NCBI RefSeq assembly: GCF_001941965.1
Contig: NZ_MKZO01000025.1
Coordinates: forward strand, 62,001-126,000
DNA: 64,000 nucleotides
Reading direction: 5' to 3'
Origin: Pseudomonas putida
GTDB taxonomy: Bacteria > Pseudomonadota > Gammaproteobacteria > Pseudomonadales > Pseudomonadaceae
This document shows, one piece after another, positions 18,974 to 27,135 of this stretch (the stretch's first letter is position 1; each line of letters opens with the position of its first letter). Under the pieces are notes generated by a model. The model made no database searches, had not been told where the DNA came from, and saw only the letters and a list, made by a program, of their open reading frames with translations. Both the position numbers and the translations under genes were made by a program.

Positions 18974-18997
18974 AAAGCCCCTCGAATGAGGGGCTTT
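18974..18997 (-). terminator. intrinsic terminator-like hairpin
   Basis: AAAGCCCCTC-GAAT-GAGGGGCTTT forms a ten-base-arm hairpin 16 bases after the stop of the 75-residue gene at 19013. The T-run is short. Confidence 0.65.
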
Positions 18998-19012
18998 GAA
19001 GTGAGTGTTCCA

Positions 19013-19240
19013 TCAGGCGACGAGCGCCTGACGGGTCCGGTCGATCACCGCCTGCAGCGGCTCGGCACCGGTGTACTGCTCGGGGTACAGGCGTTCGCTG
19101 TGCTGGGCGATGCCGTGTTCGTCGACCAGGGTGAAGCTGAAGCTGTTCTTGCGCGAGGCAAGGATGATGCAGTTCAGCGGCGCGAAGGCCTGGGAGAGGG
19201 TGCGGATGGCCGCTTGGGTGTGGCTGTTGTGAGTCATCAT
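19013..19240 (-). CDS. small conserved hypothetical protein (75 residues)
   Basis: A 75-residue soluble protein: MMTHNSHTQAAIRTLSQ at the start, then a mixed alpha/beta-looking segment with SFSFTLVDEHGIAQHSERLY and a C-terminal helix QAVIDRTRQALVA. No family recognised. Codon use resembles its neighbours and it is followed by a terminator-like hairpin, which supports a real gene. A second in-frame ATG directly follows the first. Function unknown. Confidence 0.65.
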   Translation of the reverse strand: MMTHNSHTQAAIRTLSQAFAPLNCIILASRKNSFSFTLVDEHGIAQHSERLYPEQYTGAEPLQAVIDRTRQALVA

Positions 19241-19980
19241 TGTTTGGACGTTCCTGCATTAGATACGGCAAGTTTGAGCCGTATATATTTCAAACGTTCC
19301 AGTGACGCGAGTATTAAGGCTTGCTCGTGCAAAACCCTTGGACGTGCGGCAGAACCCCTGGAACAGGGCAGCCAGTGAATGAGCGCAATATAGATGGTGG
19401 CGCCTTGGGCTGACTGGTAGGTACTTCGGAAGACGGGCAACACGCCAGGGCAATAGGTTCTGCGCCTCTGGGTGAGGATCCTGTTCAGTCTGCTGGAGGG
19501 CTCGGCAGGGCGGTATGGATGTGCCTGGTGAGCTTTTTCGGTTGGCGGGTCCTGGTTTCAGCAGGAAAGCCCGTGAGTGTAGGGCAATGCTGCAAGGACC
19601 GCTTTGGCCAGAATTGACTTTCAGCTTGGTACTAACGGCGGCGAAGATACTCGCTTCCGCTCTCGCTGGCAAGTACTTTCATCTTCCATCCGGCGAGCCG
19701 AGCATTATCTCCATTTTACCGGTCTCTGGGAAGCCCCATGGCTCATTGCCAATGGCCGCGATGGTGCGTCTGATCGCCTCGCTTTGGGGCGTTTGTACAC
19801 ACTTGGGGCGACTGCTGTCACAACCCGGTCATGGCCCTGCATGGCTCCCCCATTGACCGCTCCGATCTGACAAGTCAATGAAAAAAAACACTTTTTTTAG
19901 CTGGTGAAAAAATCGTCAGTTTGAGCGCAGGCCCCATTCCATGGGGGTTTGCGGGGTGCCGGAGGCGGTTGTCCACTGAG

Positions 19981-20001
19981 TTATCCACAGCTTCTGTGGA
20001 T
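19981..20001. promoter_or_regulatory. DnaA-box-like inverted pair
   Basis: A perfect DnaA consensus box TTATCCACA (19981-19989) is followed after a short gap by the near-inverted TGTGGATTG. Together they form an 8-bp-arm palindrome, ATCCACAG-CTT-CTGTGGAT. Confidence 0.5.
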
Positions 20002-20115
20002 TGTCCCGGGCGCTTGCTCTAGGACGGGCGTGCCAGCAGGTCGAAGGCTGTCGGACAATTTTCCGAAGCGGTGGTACTGGCTAAAAAATCACCTCGGAAA
20101 GGTCAAGAAAAAAGA

Positions 20116-20143
20116 TCAGAAATTTCTGAAAAAACTTCAGAAA
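20116..20143. promoter_or_regulatory. palindromic operator candidate TCAGAAATTTCTGA
   Basis: A perfect 14-bp palindrome (20116-20129) followed by a further half-site TTCAGAAA, about 80 bp before the start of the gene at 20210. The regulator is not known. Confidence 0.4.
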
Positions 20144-20209
20144 TGGCACGGGCGATCGTCGGAAAAATCGGGTAGAGTGCGCGCCCCAAGAAATATCCTG
20201 CCTGTTTTT

Positions 20210-20545
20210 ATGAAGTTTCGCGGTCGATCCACCGAGTCAACGCCTGCTGCTCCTTCCACAAAATCCCCCGCCGAAGCCAAGCGCTTTTCGCTGAAGGTCG
20301 CCCTGTGGCTGCTCGACAGCCCGCGCCTGGGCGACAAGCCCAAGGTCAAGCATTTTGCCGGGCGCCTGCTCAAGCAACCGGCGCGCGAAGGCGTGGTGGT
20401 CGCGCAAAGCCGTTTGGGGCAGATGCTCTGCCGCGAGTGCGGCAATGCCCGCGACCGTCGCATCGGTCACGAGCTGCTGCGCCAGGCGGCCCGCGCCGGC
20501 GACTCCAGTGCCCAGCTAGAGCTGGAGGAATTGCTGCGCGACTGA
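20210..20545 (+). CDS. Sel1-repeat-like small protein
   Basis: A 111-residue protein with a Ser/Pro-rich N-terminus and one or two Sel1-like helical repeats near its C-terminus (AQSRLGQMLCRECG, RIGHELLRQAARAGDSSAQL). Sel1 repeats usually mediate protein contacts. The ATG at 20210 is chosen because an upstream extension to 19949 would be unlike coding sequence. No signal peptide. It precedes rmuC by 46 bp in the same direction and may be co-transcribed with it. Specific role unknown. Confidence 0.7.
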   Translation: MKFRGRSTESTPAAPSTKSPAEAKRFSLKVALWLLDSPRLGDKPKVKHFAGRLLKQPAREGVVVAQSRLGQMLCRECGNARDRRIGHELLRQAARAGDSSAQLELEELLRD

Positions 20546-20591
20546 GCAGCCCGACTGATAAGCTCTGCGGGATTTTTTCCGAGGGTTGAGC

Positions 20592-22106
20592 ATGCTGTCG
20601 ATGGTTGCAATGGATCTGACCAGCCTGGTGCTGGGTATGTTGCTGGCGGCGGTGCCGGCGACCGTGGTGCTGGTGCGCTGGCAGCGCCAGCACAGCGAAC
20701 GCCAGGCGCAACTGGCCTTGCAGGAAGAGCGCCTGAGCGGTGCCTTGCTCGCCCAGGAAGGCCTGCAGGCGCAACTGGACGCCAGCCGCGACGAAATCAG
20801 CGATCTCAGCCAGGCCAACAGCGCCAAGCAGGCCAGCCTCGCGGCCCAGGCCCGGGAACTGGACCTGCTGCAGATCGACCGCGACAACGCCCGTGATGCC
20901 GCCCACGCCTGGAACCTCGAACGCAGCGCCCGTGAAGCCGAACTGCGCCGCCTCGACGCCCGCTGCGCCGCCCTCGAGGCCGAACTGCGCGAGCAGCAGG
21001 ACAGCCACCAGCAGCGCCTCGCCGACCTTCAAGGCTCGCGGGACGAACTGCGCGCCCAGTTCGCCGAGATGGCCACGAAGATCTTCGATGAACGCGAGCA
21101 GCGCTTCGCCCAGACCAGCCAGCAGCACCTCGGGCAGTTGCTCGACCCGCTCAAGGAGCGCATCCAGGCCTTCGAAAAGCGCGTGGAAGAAAGCTACCAG
21201 CAGGAAGCCCGCGAGCGTTTCTCCCTGGGCAAGGAGCTGGAGCGCCTGCAGCAGCTCAACCTGCGCCTGAGCGACGAGGCCACCAATCTGACCCAGGCCC
21301 TCAAGGGCCAGAAGACCCAGGGCAACTGGGGCGAGTTGATCCTGGAAAAGGTCCTCGAACACGCCGGCCTGGAAAAAGGCCGCGAATACCAGACCCAGGT
21401 CAGCCTGAAGAGCGCCGATGGCGAGCGTTACCAGCCCGACGTGCTGATCATGCTGCCCGGCGACAAGCAGGTGGTGGTGGACTCCAAGGTCAGCCTGACC
21501 GCCTACCAGCAGTTCATTGGGGCCAGCGAGGACGATGTCGCCCAGGCCGCCCTCAAGCAGCACGTGCACTCCCTGCGTAGCCACGTCAAAGGCCTGTCGA
21601 GCAAGGACTACAACCGCCTCGACGGCCTCACCAGCCTGGATTTCGTCCTGCTCTTCGTACCTATCGAAGCGGCGTTCTCGGCTGCCCTGCAAGCCGAGCC
21701 GGGTCTGTTCCAGGAAGCCTTCGACCGGCAGATCGTGATCGTCAGCCCGACCACCCTGCTGGCCACCCTGCGGGTCATCGACAGCCTGTGGAAGCAGGAG
21801 CGGCAGAGCCAGAACGCCCGGGAAATCGCCGAGCGGGCGGGGTGGCTGTACGACAAGTTCGTGCTGTTCATCCAGGACCTGGACGAGCTGGGCAACCGCC
21901 TGCAGCAGGTTGACAAGGCCTATGCGGCGGCGCGCAACAAGCTCTGCGAAGGGCGTGGCAACCTGATCAGCCGCAGCGAACAGCTCAAGCTGCTCGGTGC
22001 CCGGGCCAGCAAGAGCCTGCCGGGGGACCTGCTGGAGCGGGCCATGGCCGGGGAGGGCAACCCGGCCAACGACGGGCTTATTGCACCAGGCTCAGATGGC
22101 GATTGA
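20592..22106 (+). CDS. rmuC: DNA recombination protein RmuC
   Basis: RmuC family protein of 504 residues, predicted to be a membrane-anchored nuclease-fold protein that limits inverted-repeat-dependent recombination. An N-terminal hydrophobic helix (LTSLVLGMLLAAVPATVVLV) is followed by a long coiled coil rich in Gln, Glu, Ala and Arg (about residues 35-200). The RmuC domain follows, with GNWGELILEKVLEHAGL, YQPDVLIMLPGDKQVVVDSK and FVPIEAAFSAAL. Its 3' end overlaps the end of the convergent sensor kinase by 29 bp. Confidence 0.95.
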   Translation: MLSMVAMDLTSLVLGMLLAAVPATVVLVRWQRQHSERQAQLALQEERLSGALLAQEGLQAQLDASRDEISDLSQANSAKQASLAAQARELDLLQIDRDNARDAAHAWNLERSAREAELRRLDARCAALEAELREQQDSHQQRLADLQGSRDELRAQFAEMATKIFDEREQRFAQTSQQHLGQLLDPLKERIQAFEKRVEESYQQEARERFSLGKELERLQQLNLRLSDEATNLTQALKGQKTQGNWGELILEKVLEHAGLEKGREYQTQVSLKSADGERYQPDVLIMLPGDKQVVVDSKVSLTAYQQFIGASEDDVAQAALKQHVHSLRSHVKGLSSKDYNRLDGLTSLDFVLLFVPIEAAFSAALQAEPGLFQEAFDRQIVIVSPTTLLATLRVIDSLWKQERQSQNAREIAERAGWLYDKFVLFIQDLDELGNRLQQVDKAYAAARNKLCEGRGNLISRSEQLKLLGARASKSLPGDLLERAMAGEGNPANDGLIAPGSDGD

Positions 22107-25100
22107 GCAGAGCGCGCAGGGCCGCCGGCTTGACTGGTTTGCTGAGGAAATCGAGGCCGGCGGCATGCACCTTGGCCATGGTCTCGCCATGCCCGTCGGC
22201 GCTGATCACCACCCCTGGCACCGGCTCGCCCAGGCGCGTGCGTAGCCAGGCCATCAGTTCGGTACCGATCTCGCCCTCGTCGAGGTGATAGTCCACCAGC
22301 GCCAGGTGCGGGCGCAGGCCCTGGTCGAGCAGCGCTGCGCATTCCTCGCGGTTGCGTGCGGTGGACACCTGGCAGCCCCAGCGGCTGAGCAGGCTGTTCA
22401 TGCCGATCAGGATGCTGTCCTCGTTGTCCACGCACAGCACCTGCAGGCCGGCCAGCGGCTGGCCGGCCTGTTCCGGGGTCTTCACCGGCTCCGGTGTGCG
22501 GGCCGTGGCCAGCGGCACGCTGACGCGGAACACGCTGCCCTTGCCGCTCCATGAGCGTACTTCCAGCGGATGGCCGAGCACCTTGCACAGGCCGTCGGCG
22601 ATCGCCAGACCGAGGCCCAGGCCTTTCTCGGCGCGGGTCTGGTGGCTGTCGAGGCGCTTGAATTCTTCGAAGATCACTTGCAGCTTGTCGTCGGCGATGC
22701 CCGGGCCGCGGTCCCAGACTTCCAGCCACAGATGGCCCTGGCTGCGGCGCACGCCCAGCAGGATCGGGCTCTTGCCGTAGCGGAAGGCGTTGGTCAGGAA
22801 GTTCTGCAGGATCCGTCGCAGCAGCTTCATGTCGCTGTGCACCCGCAACTGGCTGCCGCGCACGCGGAAGTCCAGGCCCTGTTCGCGGGCCAGGACCTTG
22901 AACTCGGCGCCGAGGGTGTCGAACAGCTCGCTGAGGGCGAAGGGCTTGGCGTCCGGGGTGATCTTGCCGTTTTCCAGGCGCGATATATCCAGCAGGTCGC
23001 TGATCAGCTCTTCCGCCGAGCGCAGCGAGCTGTCCATGTGCCGGACCAGTTGCTGGGCCTCGTCGGACAGGCCTTCGGCCTGGTGCGAGAGGGCGGCGGA
23101 GAACAGCCGGGCGGCGTTCAGCGGCTGCATCAGGTCATGGCTGACCGCGGCGAGGAAGCGCGTCTTGGACTTGTTCGCCGCTTCCGCATGGCTCTTCGCC
23201 TCGGTCAGCGCCAGGTTCAGTTGCGACAGTTCACGGGTGCGCTCGGCCACGCGCTGTTCGAGGCTTTCGTTGGAGTCCTTGAGCAGTTGCTCGGCTTCGC
23301 GGAACGGGGTGATGTCGGTGAAGCTCATGACGAAGCCGCCGCCGGGCATCGGGTTGCCGATCAGCTCGATGACCCGGCCATTGGGGAACAGGCGCTCGGA
23401 AGTATGCGCGCGGCCCTGGCGCATCCAGTGCAGGCGCCGGGCCACATGGACCTGGGCCTCGCCGGGCCCGCACAGGCCGCGCTCGGCGTTGTAGCGGATG
23501 ATATCGGCGATCGGCCGGCCGACGCTGATCAGCCCGTCCGGATAGTTGAACAGCTCCAGGTAACGGCGGTTCCAGGCCACCAGGCGCAGCGACTGGTCGA
23601 CCACGCTGATGCCCTGGCTGATGTTCTCGATCGCGCCTTGCAGCAGGGCGCGGTTGAACTGCAGCACCTCCGAGGCTTCGTCGGCGATGCGCACCACGTC
23701 TTCGAGCTGCATGTCGCGGCCTTCGATGGCCGCCTTGACCACCGCCCGGGTCGACGAGGTGCCGAGCACGCCGGCGAGCAGGCGCTCGGTGTGCTCGATC
23801 CATTCGCCGTCGGCGTTCTGGTTGGGGTTGAAGCCCTTGCCCTGGCGGTAGGCGAAGCGGATGAAGCTCTGCCGTGCACGTTCCTCGCCGACGAAGCGTG
23901 CGGCGAGGTGCAGCAGGTCGTCGATCTGCACCGCCAGCAGCGAACGGTTGCTCGGCCGCGAGCTGCTCTGCTGGCCGATGAAGCGCCCGGCCTGCCAGTG
24001 TTCGGTGACCCGGGTGCGGGACAGGATCGAGACCCAGGCGAAGACCGTGAAGTTGCCGGCCAGGGACAGCACCACGCCCTGGGTCAGCGGGGTGATTGGC
24101 AGGCCCAGCGGATTGCCGTCCAGCCAGGTCAGGCCGGGGAACAGGGTCAGCGGCCAGCCCAGGCTATGGGCGGCGATCGGCAGGACCAGGGTGTAGAACC
24201 ACAGGAAGGTGCCGGTGGCCAGGCCAGCGAACACGCCGCGGCGGTTGGCCTGCTTCCAGTACAGCGCGCCGAGCATGGCCGGTGTGAGCTGGGTCACGGC
24301 GGCGAAGGCGATCTGGCCGATGGTGGCCAGGCTCGCGGTGGAGCCGAGCAGGCGGTAGCTGACATAGGCGAGCAGGAGGATGACCACGATGGTCACCCGG
24401 CGCACTGTCAGCATCCAGCTGCGGAACGCCTCGAACGGTCGCTCGGCGTTGTTGCGGCGCAGCAGCCAGGGCAGCAGCATGTCGTTGGAGACCATGGTCG
24501 ACAGCGCCACCGCCTCGACGATGACCATGCCGGTGGCCGCCGAGGCGCCGCCGATAAAGGCCAGCAGGGCCAGGCTCGGGTGGGCCTCGGCCAGGGGCAG
24601 GCTGATCACGAAGGAGTCGGAGATCACCGAGCCGGGCAGGAGCATCTGCCCGGCCAGGGCGATGGGCACCACGAACAGCGCGGCCAGCACCAGGTACATC
24701 GGGAACACCCAGCGCGCCAGGCGCATGTCCTGCGGCTCGATGTTCTCCACCACGGTGACCTGAAACTGCCGCGGCAGGCAGATGATCGCCATCATCGCCA
24801 CGCCGGTCTGGACGATCATCGACGGCCAGTTGATGGTTTCCTGCCAGTAGCTGTCCAGCGCCGGGGCGACCCGGGCCTGGCTGAACAGGTCGTCGAAGCC
24901 GTCGTACAGGTTGAACACCACGAAGGCGCCGACGGCGAGGAAGGCCAGCAGCTTGACGATGGCCTCGAAGGCGATGGCCAGGACCATGCCGCGGTGGTGC
25001 TCGGTCACGTCCAGGCTGCGGGTGCCGAAAACGATGGAGAACAGCGCCAGGACCAGCGAGATCACCAGCGCCGTGTCCTGCACCCGGCTGCCGGTGGCGT

Positions 25101-25554
25101 CGGCGTTGGCGCCGATCAGCAGGTTGACGCCGAGGACGATGCCTTTCAGTTGCAGGGCGATGTAGGGCAGCACGCCGACCAGGCAGATCAGCGCGACCAC
25201 CACCGCCAGGGTTTGGGACTTGCCGTAGCGCGCGGCAATGAAGTCGGCGATGGAGGTGATGTTTTCCTGCTTGCTGATCAGCACCATCTTCTGCAGCACC
25301 CAGGGCGCGAAGATCAGCAGCAGCACTGGCCCGAGGTAGATCGGCAGGAAGGCCCAGAGCTGTTCGGCGGCCTGGCCGACCGCGCCGAAGAAGGTCCAGC
25401 TGGTGCAGTACACCGCCAGCGACAGGCTGTAGACCCAGGCGCGCAAGCGAGGTGGCAGGGGCGTGCCGCGGCGATCGCCGTAGAAGGCAATGGCGAACAT
25501 GATGGCCATATAGACCAGGGCGACCCCGGCGATCAGCCCGCTGGACAACGACAT
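22078..25554 (-). CDS. crbS: CrbS/MxtR-type hybrid sensor kinase with sodium:solute symporter domain
   Basis: A 1158-residue hybrid protein. Residues 1 to about 500 form a sodium:solute symporter-like domain with about 13 helices. A PAS region follows (about 640-740), then HisKA with the phospho-accepting His806 in AAVSHDLMQPLNA, an ATPase domain, and a C-terminal receiver domain with Asp1088 in LALVDYHLDEG. This domain order matches CrbS/MxtR, which with the regulator CrbR/ErdR controls acetate use in Pseudomonas. No partner regulator is encoded next to it, as is usual for this system. CbrA shares the fusion idea but normally lacks the receiver. Symbol assigned by architecture and neighbourhood memory. 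Confidence 0.85.
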   Translation of the reverse strand: MSLSSGLIAGVALVYMAIMFAIAFYGDRRGTPLPPRLRAWVYSLSLAVYCTSWTFFGAVGQAAEQLWAFLPIYLGPVLLLIFAPWVLQKMVLISKQENITSIADFIAARYGKSQTLAVVVALICLVGVLPYIALQLKGIVLGVNLLIGANADATGSRVQDTALVISLVLALFSIVFGTRSLDVTEHHRGMVLAIAFEAIVKLLAFLAVGAFVVFNLYDGFDDLFSQARVAPALDSYWQETINWPSMIVQTGVAMMAIICLPRQFQVTVVENIEPQDMRLARWVFPMYLVLAALFVVPIALAGQMLLPGSVISDSFVISLPLAEAHPSLALLAFIGGASAATGMVIVEAVALSTMVSNDMLLPWLLRRNNAERPFEAFRSWMLTVRRVTIVVILLLAYVSYRLLGSTASLATIGQIAFAAVTQLTPAMLGALYWKQANRRGVFAGLATGTFLWFYTLVLPIAAHSLGWPLTLFPGLTWLDGNPLGLPITPLTQGVVLSLAGNFTVFAWVSILSRTRVTEHWQAGRFIGQQSSSRPSNRSLLAVQIDDLLHLAARFVGEERARQSFIRFAYRQGKGFNPNQNADGEWIEHTERLLAGVLGTSSTRAVVKAAIEGRDMQLEDVVRIADEASEVLQFNRALLQGAIENISQGISVVDQSLRLVAWNRRYLELFNYPDGLISVGRPIADIIRYNAERGLCGPGEAQVHVARRLHWMRQGRAHTSERLFPNGRVIELIGNPMPGGGFVMSFTDITPFREAEQLLKDSNESLEQRVAERTRELSQLNLALTEAKSHAEAANKSKTRFLAAVSHDLMQPLNAARLFSAALSHQAEGLSDEAQQLVRHMDSSLRSAEELISDLLDISRLENGKITPDAKPFALSELFDTLGAEFKVLAREQGLDFRVRGSQLRVHSDMKLLRRILQNFLTNAFRYGKSPILLGVRRSQGHLWLEVWDRGPGIADDKLQVIFEEFKRLDSHQTRAEKGLGLGLAIADGLCKVLGHPLEVRSWSGKGSVFRVSVPLATARTPEPVKTPEQAGQPLAGLQVLCVDNEDSILIGMNSLLSRWGCQVSTARNREECAALLDQGLRPHLALVDYHLDEGEIGTELMAWLRTRLGEPVPGVVISADGHGETMAKVHAAGLDFLSKPVKPAALRALLNRHLSLVQ

Positions 25555-25802
25555 GAAGACTCCGAACGAAAAAAACCACCTCGATCAATCAGTCTGGCAT
25601 GCCGCCCGGGCTTCGTCAGCGCCGACCAAAGTCGCGGTGGCAGGACGTCGCAGGGAAAGGGCATTGCAGACGCCTCACGGCGGATTTGCCGGGTTGTTTA
25701 TAGGTAAAACCGATAACAGATAGAGAAAATAACCGTTATATGGATATTCCTTTTGGTTGTAGCGTGGTGATCACCTCATGAGAGGACAGGAGACAGATCA
25801 TC

Positions 25803-26936
25803 ATGCCTTGCCAGACCGCCGTTCACGCTTTGCGCCCGTTCAATCAGCTGGCCCACCCGCGGGAGGTGATTCGCCAATTCACCCCCAACTGGTTCGCTGT
25901 GGTCATGGGCACCGGCGTGCTGGCGCTGGCCTTGCCCCAGGCTTTTGCGGGGCTGCATGGCGTGGCGGAAGCACTGTGGTGGCTGGCGAGCGGATTGTTC
26001 GTGCTGTTCAGCGTCCTGTATGGCGCGCGCTGGCTGATGTTCTTCCATGAAGCGCGGCGGATCTTCGCCCACTCCACGGTCTCGATGTTCTTCGGCACCA
26101 TTCCCATGGGGCTGGCGACGCTGCTCAACGGTGCGCTGGTATTCGGCCTGGCGCGCTTTGGCGACGGCCTTCTGCCGTGGATCGAAGCGCTGTGGTGGAT
26201 CGATGTGGGGCTGGCCCTGCTGTGTGGCGTGGCGATTCCCTTCCTGATGTTCACCCGCCAGGAGCACAGCATCGACCAGATGACGGCGGTGTGGCTGTTG
26301 CCGGTGGTGGCTGCGGAAGTGGCGGCGGCCAGCGGTGGCCTGCTGGCGCCGCATTTGGCGGACAGTGCGCGGCAGTTGCAGATGCTGGTCACCAGCTATG
26401 TGCTGTGGGCGGTGTCGTTGCCGGTGGCGTTCAGCATCCTGACCATCCTGATCCTGCGCATGGCCCTGCATAAGTTGCCGCCGGCGCATATGGCGGCGTC
26501 GAGCTGGCTGGCCCTGGGGCCGATCGGGACCGGGGCGCTGGGGATGTTGCTGCTGGGCGGGGATGCGCCGGCGATCTTTGCCGCCAATGGTCTGCACGGC
26601 TTTGGCGAGACGGCCCGGGGGCTGGGGCTGATTGCCGGGATCGTGCTCTGGGGCTGCGGGTTCTGGTGGTTGCTGACGGCGCTGCTGATCACCCTCAAGC
26701 ATGTGCACCAGGGCATGCCGTTCAACCTCGGCTGGTGGGGCTTTACCTTTCCGCTGGGGGTGTATGCGCTGGCGACCCTGAAGCTCGGGGTGTGGCTGGA
26801 ACTGGGGTTCTTCAAGGGGATGGGCGCGGTGCTGGTGCTGGCGCTGGTGGGGTTGTGGTCGCTGGTGGGCTGGCGGACCTTGTGCGGGGCCTGGCGTGGG
26901 GAGCTATTTGTTTCTCCCTGCATCAAACAGGCTTGA
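25803..26936 (+). CDS. TDT family transporter (tellurite-resistance/dicarboxylate, SLAC1-like)
   Basis: Membrane protein of 377 residues with about ten hydrophobic helices, matching the TDT (TehA/Mae1/SLAC1) family of anion and dicarboxylate carriers. Typical features are the N-terminal PNWFAVVMGTGVLALALP and the late NLGWWGFTFPLGVYALATLKLG. The ATG at 25803 has an AGGAGAC site. It is divergent from the crbS gene over about 250 bp. Substrate could be sulfite, malate or another anion; the sequence does not decide. Confidence 0.85.
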   Translation: MPCQTAVHALRPFNQLAHPREVIRQFTPNWFAVVMGTGVLALALPQAFAGLHGVAEALWWLASGLFVLFSVLYGARWLMFFHEARRIFAHSTVSMFFGTIPMGLATLLNGALVFGLARFGDGLLPWIEALWWIDVGLALLCGVAIPFLMFTRQEHSIDQMTAVWLLPVVAAEVAAASGGLLAPHLADSARQLQMLVTSYVLWAVSLPVAFSILTILILRMALHKLPPAHMAASSWLALGPIGTGALGMLLLGGDAPAIFAANGLHGFGETARGLGLIAGIVLWGCGFWWLLTALLITLKHVHQGMPFNLGWWGFTFPLGVYALATLKLGVWLELGFFKGMGAVLVLALVGLWSLVGWRTLCGAWRGELFVSPCIKQA

Positions 26937-26943
26937 GATTTTG

Positions 26944-27043
26944 GGGCCGCTTTGCGGCCCTTCGCGGGCAAGCCACGCTCCTACCTTGGAATGCGGTCAT
27001 CTGTAGGAGCGTGGCTTGCCCGCGAAGGACCGCAAAGCGGTCC
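26944..27043. repeat. second REP class, long inverted pair (CGCGGGCAAGCCACGCTCCTAC)
   Basis: Arms of about 40 bp, GGCCGCTTTGCGGCCCTTCG then CGGGCAAGCCACGCTCCTAC, are repeated in inverted order from 27003 to 27043. The spacer is about 20 bp. This is a different REP family from the GTGGGAGCTGGC class and occurs only once in this window. It lies just after the TDT gene. Confidence 0.85.
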
Positions 27044-27135
27044 CATTGGCCAGAAGCAATGCTTATCCGGCAAAGTGTGGCTTTTCCCGCTTTCGGCGCC
27101 TCAAATAACCAACGCCCCGAACAGGTACATGGACG

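Larger units (their letters stand above)
19241..20209. other. 969-bp region without a convincing gene
   Basis: No ORF here has a recognisable domain or the codon pattern of the neighbours; short ORFs on both strands read as low-quality translations. GC content looks lower than in flanking genes. Visible landmarks are a near-symmetric AAAAAAAACACTTTTTTT at about 19879, an inverted pair of DnaA-box-like sequences at 19981, and a TCAGAAATTTCTGA palindrome at 20116. A decayed gene or a non-coding RNA are both possible. Confidence 0.5.

Noticed and set aside
19259..19870. Three overlapping ORFs of about 90-140 codons in the gene-free stretch
   Set aside because: They lack ribosome sites, domains and neighbour-like codon use, so none can be supported as a gene. 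The region is reported as a gap.
22078..25554. Calling the kinase CbrA
   Set aside because: CbrA has the symporter-kinase layout but normally no C-terminal receiver domain and sits beside cbrB. Here a receiver is present and no response-regulator gene is adjacent, which fits CrbS/MxtR better.
22570..25707. A 1045-codon plus-strand ORF opposite the sensor kinase
   Set aside because: Its translation is rich in Gln, His, Gly and Arg with no domain, as expected from the reverse of a high-GC gene. The minus-strand kinase has full domain support.
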